DNA from: Amphimedon queenslandica
Lineage: Eukaryota > Porifera > Demospongiae > Haplosclerida > Niphatidae
Assembly: GCF_000090795.2 (NCBI RefSeq)
Contig: NW_003546289.1
Coordinates: forward strand, 173,481 to 237,480
Length of the DNA stretch: 64,000 nt
Direction: 5' to 3'
Below, piece by piece: positions 59,401 to 64,000 of the stretch; position 1 is the first letter of the stretch; each line of letters opens with the position of its first letter. The translations under genes and the position numbers were made by a program. Under the pieces are notes generated by a model, which was not told where the DNA came from, searched no databases, and was given only the letters and a program-made list of their open reading frames with translations.

Positions 59401-59489
59401 GTAGTTTGCAACAAGTTTCACCTCAGAAGATACCATCTTCTCAACCTGGGAAAGTCATACAAACAGTAAAATCTGGTTTTGAACAATAA
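50446..59489 (+). CDS. ACTR10: Actin-related protein 10 (Arp11), dynactin pointed-end subunit
   Basis: The start at 50446 gives MSARVTRTVSSPAGR, then GAIVLDIGHVHTK joined to LGVSGEPAPRYIVKSEVLMK near 53850, the actin-fold nucleotide loop. Later exons: EELYLILCRFLHKVF (about 54007-54055), YLIINPREYRIVIIESIVSP (about 55480-55590), VPHVCFLPHPSACLFSLGSS..LLIDIGLKET (55645-55750), VFEGVSLIRSIMQ (56308-56375), 56847-56930, 57489-57528, 58363-58470, 58831-58915, CPIDCRSQLCENIVVVGGSA (58980-59055), 59116-59238 and 59284-59489. Order and blocks match ACTR10, the Arp11 subunit at the pointed end of the dynactin filament, a cofactor of cytoplasmic dynein. The first intron is 3.3 kb and holds a pogo-like element, the assembly gap, a THAP relic and a long inverted-repeat element. 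The join near 53925-54007 is the least certain. Confidence 0.92.
50658..51129. mobile_element. Pogo-like element, copy 2 (runs into gap)
   Basis: Starts TATAGTGGAACCTGCTTGTAA and follows the copy at 27579 closely (TTTGGCTGTTATATAGGGGT, AACTGTGTTGCCTTCTTAAG, GGGTGGGGCTACACGTGAC) to 51129, where the Ns begin. It has an extra stretch of about 60 bp (about 50797-50855) and lacks the nested insertion of the first copy. Confidence 0.7.
51130..51708. other. Assembly gap (run of N)
   Basis: 579 undetermined bases inside ACTR10 intron 1, between a pogo-like element and a THAP relic. Repeats on both sides probably caused the gap. Confidence 1.
51740..52029 (-). pseudogene. Frameshifted THAP zinc-finger domain relic
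   Basis: From ATG 52029 the minus strand reads MVNFCAVVGCSKPQ, a typical THAP start. The domain then continues in another frame as NRWDKDTNKSFYCLPG and WLAAINRSGIKTSKYH (51850-51990), and in a third as EYTWVCSHHFISGCPS (about 51800-51835). The C2CH elements (C..C at the start, C..H in VCSHH) are all visible, but at least two frame changes separate them, so no intact protein is encoded. THAP domains occur in P-element-type transposases and in host DNA-binding proteins. The position in a repeat-filled intron favours a transposon origin. The rest may lie in the adjacent gap. Confidence 0.75.
52236..53116. mobile_element. Element with long (about 65-bp) inverted ends
   Basis: The left arm contains CTGGAGCAGGGAAAGGGATT GGAAATGCCTTA (52246-52277). 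The right arm carries the same 32 bases inverted at about 53070-53102. Similarity extends outward to CCATGGATA versus CTATGGACG and inward to GGGGACGGGCATT versus GGGGACAGGATTT. It is about 880 bp with no convincing transposase frame. Class is unknown. Confidence 0.75.
57059..57125. repeat. Dispersed hairpin repeat, copy 2
   Basis: AGTAACGC-GGTA-GCGTTACT is a perfect 8-bp stem with a 4-base loop, followed by AAGTAGGATTCACC and CAAACAAAATGGCTGCCAC. It is the same unit as 35294-35360. It lies in an intron of ACTR10. Confidence 0.8.
57733..58129 (+). mobile_element. hAT-like deletion derivative with BED-finger fragment
   Basis: Ends TAGGGCTGAAACGAATAGT and ACTATTCGTTTCAGCCCTA are exact inverted repeats. 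The flanks ATATGCAT (left) and GTATGCAT (right) are a 7/8-matching 8-bp target duplication, the size made by hAT transposases. TATTCGAA-type subterminal repeats abound. Inside, 57960-58020 encodes SLRSPVWHHFEKFNTKKV, which resembles the start of a BED zinc finger as found at hAT transposase N-termini. The frame then stops, so the element is non-autonomous. It lies in an ACTR10 intron. Confidence 0.85.
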
Positions 59490-59614
59490 TTAATTTTTAT
59501 TTTGTTGTATAACTAGATTTATTAATTTGATCTAATAATTAATTTTACTGTTATACTTGCAACTTTGGTGCTGTTTGCTTCCTGGCAGCTTGCATTTGCC
59601 CTAGCTTTGTGAAA
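59490..59614. promoter_or_regulatory. Short spacer ACTR10 - orphan gene
   Basis: 125 bp between the ACTR10 stop and the next start codon on the same strand. The upstream gene's 3' end and the downstream gene's 5' end must both fit here. No clear TATA box. An operon-like (trans-spliced) arrangement is possible but unsupported. Confidence 0.4.
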
Positions 59615-60400
59615 ATGGAAGGAGAGAGTTTTGGTGATTTTGAAATTGAAGTAGAAAGTGAAATATCTGACGAGTTTTTGGTTATTTTAGTATTTGGAAG
59701 GAAGTATCCTGTTCCTATAAGTGAGCAAACTCTTGAAGTGGCATGGAAAGTCTTCATTCTTCCAACAAATGGGAAAGTCAATTTCATGTTTCCACATAAG
59801 AGTAAAGTTGGAGCATTTTATTTTCATGGAGAGTCTCAAGGGATTGCTGGCCCACTGGATGCAAAAATAGGGTCTACTTGGATTGCAATGTCATCTGCAG
59901 ATGAAGGATCACTCATGTTAACTGAGTCTGGAAGTAGTAAGTTTTTAAAACTACATATCTACTATGACAATTTTTTAAAAATTCAAGGTCAAAGTGATAC
60001 TCATTCTGGTTATGTGGTGTGTAATCAAGAGCCATTATCTGGTGAAGGCTGTATAATTTATGCTGTTTTATATAAAGAGGAATCTGTTAGGCCTATTTTG
60101 AGCAAGAAATGTCGCGTTGGAAATGTGGTTGCTTTGAAACCAATTAATAATCTGTACATTTGTGTTATGATACCAAGCTACAGTGCTACATGCAATGAGT
60201 TTTTGGATTATGTGCATGGTTCAAAAAAGGTTTCTGTGGGAGCTGCAGAAATCAATGAAGTCAAGGAGCTTCTACCTGACTGCGAGTTCACTCCAATATT
60301 TGAGCTTAATTTATCAAAGTACTGTGGTCATGTCAAAATTAATATTAAAGTACAAGAAAAAAATGGGGGAAAAATTGAGCTCATTCCATCTCCCGCCTAG
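59615..60400 (+). CDS. Orphan single-exon protein, 261 residues
   Basis: The frame from ATG 59615 (MEGESFGDFEIEVESEISDE) to TAG 60400 is intact. Codon composition looks coding and contrasts with the surrounding AT-rich spacer. I do not recognise the family. The sequence is soluble, without signal peptide or membrane segment, and alternates short hydrophobic and polar stretches that suggest beta structure (VNFMFPHKSKVGAFYFHGES, LYICVMIPSYSATC, HVKINIKVQEKNGGKIELI). Nine cysteines are scattered without a metal-site pattern. It sits between ACTR10 (same strand) and the convergent nucleoside-hydrolase-like gene, with stops only 68 bp apart. Confidence 0.65.
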   Translation: MEGESFGDFEIEVESEISDEFLVILVFGRKYPVPISEQTLEVAWKVFILPTNGKVNFMFPHKSKVGAFYFHGESQGIAGPLDAKIGSTWIAMSSADEGSLMLTESGSSKFLKLHIYYDNFLKIQGQSDTHSGYVVCNQEPLSGEGCIIYAVLYKEESVRPILSKKCRVGNVVALKPINNLYICVMIPSYSATCNEFLDYVHGSKKVSVGAAEINEVKELLPDCEFTPIFELNLSKYCGHVKINIKVQEKNGGKIELIPSPA

Positions 60401-60467
60401 TCAGGTTGGATTGACTATCTCCCTCTAGATTAGATTTAATATAATGTAATACAATTATTTCAAACTT

Positions 60468-61676
60468 TCAATACCATAATTTAACAAGAAAATCGACATA
60501 TAAGTCAATATTTCCAACAAAGTCATGTGACACTAATAGATTGCTAGAGTGAGAATTCAAGAGACAAAATTGCTTATCTTTTAAAACTGCTTTCTTTTCA
60601 GACCATACGAAATATGGTTCATATTTGTCAAGTGAAGCCATAACAGGAATAACGTCAAACAGAGGTTGCTCTTTATTTTTATGAGTTGACTCCCATAATA
60701 ACTGCAATTCAACTACATGTGAGAATGCTCCGAATTGTTTTAAATGATGGGAACTAACAATAAGTGGTCTCATCTTTGCAGTTTCAGTAGTAATTAGAAA
60801 CTTTTTAATCTTTGGAAACATATCTTCAACAAATACTTGACATGCTGATTCAATATCACATGCTACATTAAATTGATTTTTAAGTAGAGTGCCTTTACCA
60901 GGTTCAAGTGCACCAAACATACCATAAAGGTTAGTAACCTTCAGTCTGAGAACTTCTGAGTCGAACAATTGTGGCACTGCTGTTGTTGGACCACCAATGT
61001 ACACAATAATCTCCCGACAGCTTTTTCGTAAGATTTCACATTTTAGATTATCTAGAGGAATTAAATGAAAATATCTCAAAATTGATAAGAACTCTCTTTC
61101 CCGTCTGCCTTTAGACATTTCATTGTATTTTGAGACAAGTTCTTCATATTGTTCTGGAGATAATATTTCTCCTTCGTCACATCCATTCAATGTGATCAAG
61201 TCCTTTCGGTCATACAAGAAATCCCAATCATGAACAGCATCTGACAGAGGAGCACACGGAGCAATGCCACCATTATAAAGTTTTATTTGATGCCCAATGT
61301 TGCACTTATCAAAGTAAGTACTTAATCTAGCAGCAGAATCTTCCAATAACCTTTCACTATGGTTTATCACAAACTTTTCGTGACCGTGGCGTTCATAAAT
61401 ATTCGATTTATATTTTCCTATATGGAAATCCACCGGTCTACCTGTTAAGATTATGTGCAAACAACTTGGTTGGAGGTGTTTAAGCAAGGCTAACGCTGCT
61501 GCTGGATTATCCGGATCGGGTGCATCTATAAACAGAAGGATAACGGGTTGTTTAGCACTGTTTCGATGGTGCTTTAGATAGAAAAGGACCAAAACAGAGA
61601 GCAGAAATAAAGAGAAACAGAAGATAGCAGTTAACATCATGTTACTTTTTAGGCGGGGCATGGGTGTGGTCAGCAT
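60468..61676 (-). CDS. Membrane-anchored nucleoside-hydrolase-like protein
   Basis: A single exon of 402 residues. One membrane segment at about 14-34 (AIFCFSLFLLSVLVLFYL) after a short basic start suggests type II topology. The rest resembles inosine-uridine-type nucleoside hydrolases: LLFIDAPDPDNPAAALALL (about 48-65) lies where the family has DTDPGIDDALALL; LHIILTGRPVDF follows like the next strand; VTNLYGMFGALEPGKG then QFNVACDIESACQVF (268-282) corresponds to the MGGA...EFNxxxDPEAA block. The second Asp pair of the metal site is replaced by Ala, and Pro-Glu by Ile-Glu, so catalysis may be altered or lost. Physiological substrate unknown. The start at 61676 is the first Met; Met13/14 are alternatives. 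It is head-to-head with the convertase gene, 37 bp apart. Confidence 0.7.
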   Translation of the reverse strand: MLTTPMPRLKSNMMLTAIFCFSLFLLSVLVLFYLKHHRNSAKQPVILLFIDAPDPDNPAAALALLKHLQPSCLHIILTGRPVDFHIGKYKSNIYERHGHEKFVINHSERLLEDSAARLSTYFDKCNIGHQIKLYNGGIAPCAPLSDAVHDWDFLYDRKDLITLNGCDEGEILSPEQYEELVSKYNEMSKGRREREFLSILRYFHLIPLDNLKCEILRKSCREIIVYIGGPTTAVPQLFDSEVLRLKVTNLYGMFGALEPGKGTLLKNQFNVACDIESACQVFVEDMFPKIKKFLITTETAKMRPLIVSSHHLKQFGAFSHVVELQLLWESTHKNKEQPLFDVIPVMASLDKYEPYFVWSEKKAVLKDKQFCLLNSHSSNLLVSHDFVGNIDLYVDFLVKLWY

Positions 61677-61713
61677 AAATCAATATGCAATATCAACACA
61701 AGAATTTCACACA
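61677..61713. promoter_or_regulatory. 37-bp spacer between divergent start codons
   Basis: The nucleoside-hydrolase-like gene (start 61676, minus) and the convertase gene (start 61714, plus) are separated by 37 bp. Their transcripts must overlap or start almost at the ATG, or an alternative start is used. The plus frame is also open from an ATG at 61639, which would make the two reading frames overlap. Confidence 0.55.
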
Positions 61714-61923
61714 ATGACGATGATGATTGGATACCTTTACTACTTGTCTTTATTGGCTTTGGCAATTTGTTACACTGAAAGACGCTCTCTTGATTTTCCT
61801 TTCTCTAGAGAAACTGATCCGATGACTGCTAGTTATAGTAATACGTGGGCAATAAAGATATCTGGTGGCCCTGACACAGCTCATAATATTGCTTCCAAAC
61901 ATGGCTTGATTTATAGAGGACAG
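61714..61923 (+). CDS. Proprotein convertase (furin/PC-like), first exon
   Basis: The exon encodes a signal peptide (MTMMIGYLYYLSLLALAICY) and the start of a subtilisin-type convertase prodomain: SNTWAIKISGGPDTAHNIAS followed by KHGLIYRGQ. This matches furin/PC prodomains (TNTWAVRIPGG..A..A..HGF..LGQ). The exon ends in phase 0 at 61923 before GTTAGT. Such enzymes cleave precursors at dibasic sites in the secretory pathway. The catalytic domain is not in the window: I found no in-phase exon with a convertase prodomain or catalytic motif between 61924 and 64000, so the first intron is at least 2 kb. It contains two MITEs. Confidence 0.88.
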
Positions 61924-62112
61924 GTTAGTTGCCAACTTGTCAGGCGCACCTTGCCCTTGAGGGTTCAGCCTGCGTAACTAGTTACTAACATGTAATTGGG
62001 AACATAATTATTATGAAAGTGTTGAAGCCCACCTTTATTCAACTCAGGTGAACTTTGTGATTTTGGCATTCAGTAATGTCAGTGCCAACTCTCTCAAGTT
62101 TAGTCCCTACAA

Positions 62113-62323
62113 ATACTGTAAAAGATGAGTTATTGGCGAGAGTAACATTTGGCAAATTTGCTTGGGGAAAGTTTATTGCAAAATTTGTATTGGTAATTTT
62201 GTACCATTTGCTATTGAGCATGCTCAGTTTAAAACAAAACGGGGAATTTTATATTGGCGATTTCTTCATAGAACCGCCAACTGCCTATATTAATTCCTCG
62301 CCAATGAATTGTCTGGTACGGTA
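62113..62323. mobile_element. MITE family A, copy 2
   Basis: The ends TACTGTAAAAGATGAGTTAT and TGGTACGGTA (with CTCGCCAATGAATTGTC before it) are inverted repeats extending to TTGGCGAG/CTCGCCAA. Central ATTGAGCATGCTCAGTTT matches AATCTGAGCATGCTCAATGG of copy 1 at 28540 in inverse sense. It is 211 bp. Confidence 0.8.
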
Positions 62324-63303
62324 GGTCTATTTTAGGGACTAAAGGGTGAGCTACATGTAATTAAAATTACCACAAATTAGTGACAAAGGCAAAGTTGAAT
62401 AGTTGATGGTGGGTTTAAGGTTTGATTTTGGATTTTTTTATCTGGTATTGAAGTAAAGGATCACAAAGAGGTGGCACTGTAGAAGAGATGTGGCTAAATC
62501 TAAGCCCGAATGCTAACCTTAAAATCTCAACCTTATGATCTTTATATACTCAAACTAAAAGTATGAAAGTGTCCCAGTTGCTGTCTTCTTTATGTGGCCT
62601 AAACTCAATTCTTGCTGGAATTCTAATTTTGCCACTCCTGCCATATTTTGTTGCACAAAGGAATGTAAAAATAGTTTAATGATCGGTTTCATTTATAAAA
62701 TTAAGGCTAGGAGCAGTTAAAGAATAACATTTTAATAGCCCTATCCGAAGGGTGCAACCTATTCTGGAATATACATTGTGTAGTATGCTCTTTTTGGAAT
62801 CCGAATGGAATCCCTAAATTCTAAGATTTTAAGGTTGTTCATGCATGTACGAATAACTTTTATAATTTTGTTTAACATTATACACTTATTTCATAGTTAA
62901 GCCAATGCCCCAACCAACCTCTAGAGGTACAATCTAGATGTAACTACCATTACATCTGTGTGCATGATAATATGGGTGTTTATATTCCTAGTTTGTTAGT
63001 GTAGAGTTGTGAATAAGCATGCATATACATGTACATGTCTAAGTGGCAGTTACATGTACATGTAAATCATTGTTAATACCGTAGTTTAAAGTACTTAAAT
63101 AGCTCTTGAATCTAATAAGCTTTTAATTCTGGTAGTTCTCTTAAATGGAATGACAATGTTACACTTCTACATTTGTAAAGGGTAGATTATTTTGGCTGGC
63201 TTGACTTACACATGCATGTAAGTGCAACCTACAGCATACAGGTACATGTACACAAAAATTTATGAGAACTAAATCTTGGGACTTTATGATAATACATGGT
63301 ATA

Positions 63304-63504
63304 ATACCATATAGTGAAAATTTTTCGTGGCCAAAAAATTTTGTAGATCAGTTCAAAAGTCAATTTTGTGGCTTTCATTTTTGTGGTTTTCTACTTTTCG
63401 TCCATCTTAAACCATATTGAATCAACTTTCGCCGATTTTATTGTCATAAAAAAACGCGAAATCCACGAAAATTTTGGGCCATGAAAATTTTCCACTATAC
63501 AGTA
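63304..63504. mobile_element. MITE family B
   Basis: TACCATATAGTGAAAATTTTT then CGTGGCC at the left end mirrors GGCCATGAAAATTTTCCACT then ATACAGTA at the right. It is 201 bp and non-coding, and lies in the first intron of the convertase gene. The remaining sequence to 64000 holds (TACATG)n motifs and no supported exon. Confidence 0.85.
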
Positions 63505-64000
63505 GGTGAAATTAAGTACATGTACATTCTAGACCATGTGCAATTGTACACATACTGTACTTGTGCATGTACGTACACATTTACATGTCATGTACATGTA
63601 TTTCAAAATGGTATGAAAATGAGTGGGTAACTGTTAGCCATCGATTGACATTTTTGAAATTTCAATGACAAGCTAAACAAATGTACTTACTCTAATGTGA
63701 GAGAAAAGAACATTGTTCTCTATTTGTTTGTGAGACTATTATTTGCATGCATATTTAGAGCATTTCAGACCCTGCCTTCATTGTTGTTTCCCAAACAGAG
63801 CAATCATCACCAGCCAGCACAACCAAATAACCCAGTAAGAGGAAAGAATGAGTGCTGCTATTTTGAGGAGATACGAAGCAAAGCCAAATTCTAATCACTG
63901 TCTTCGCGAAGACTGCTCTAGAGGAGTGAGTCTCCTTTAGAGATGCTTTAGATAGCTCCTACCTCTCATCTACGTGTACATGCATGTAGCTATTAGAAAG

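Noticed and set aside
63799-63834. Possible second exon of the convertase (12 codons between AG and GTAAGA, phase 0)
   Set aside because: Splice signals and phase are acceptable, but the encoded Gln/Asn/His-rich peptide does not resemble a convertase prodomain.

Overview
The window is animal nuclear DNA, AT-rich, and most probably from a demosponge of the Amphimedon type. The main evidence is: short introns of about 40-60 bp with GT..AG ends; closely packed genes on both strands; metazoan-type genes (TMC channel, TRIM-NHL, ankyrin-ROC-COR-Death, furin-like convertase); and an intron-bearing PdxT gene for vitamin B6 synthesis, a pathway kept by sponges but missing from most animals. The species name is inference.

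Layout. 1-2.5 kb: 3' part of a TMC channel gene (+). 2.6-8.6 kb: GNL1 GTPase (-) and PdxT (+), transcribed away from a shared 80-bp promoter. 8.7-10.0 kb: a small coiled-coil gene (-) and an intronless ABHD12-type lipase (+). 10.1-25.4 kb: three minus-strand genes in a row, AXDND1 (axonemal dynein light chain domain), SCLT1 (centriole distal appendage) and a USP20/USP33-type deubiquitinase. 25.6-38.5 kb: a large plus-strand gene whose product joins a ubiquitin-E2-like domain without its catalytic cysteine, a conserved helical region, leucine-rich repeats and a C-terminal RRM. 39.1-42.6 kb: an ankyrin-ROC-COR-Death protein. 46.1-48.1 kb: a TRIM-NHL protein (-). 50.4-59.5 kb: ACTR10, the dynactin Arp11 subunit (+), with an assembly gap in its first intron. 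59.6-60.4 kb: an orphan single-exon gene. 60.5-61.7 kb: a membrane-anchored nucleoside-hydrolase-like protein (-). From 61.7 kb: the first exon of a proprotein convertase (+).

Non-coding layer. Most introns are tiny. The few long ones (PdxT, USP, E2-like gene, ACTR10) are filled with small inverted-repeat transposons: pogo-like, hAT-like and at least two families of about 200 bp. The self-complementary motif (TACATG)n recurs through introns and spacers but was not seen in the exons I read. Several gene pairs share promoters of 37-210 bp, and the convergent PdxT / coiled-coil pair is separated by only 38 bp.

The best candidates for something undescribed are the E2-like/LRR/RRM protein, the nucleoside-hydrolase-like membrane protein with an altered metal site, and a dispersed hairpin repeat whose two copies differ by paired changes. 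All splice joins were made by eye from reading frame and GT/AG signals. No database search was possible.
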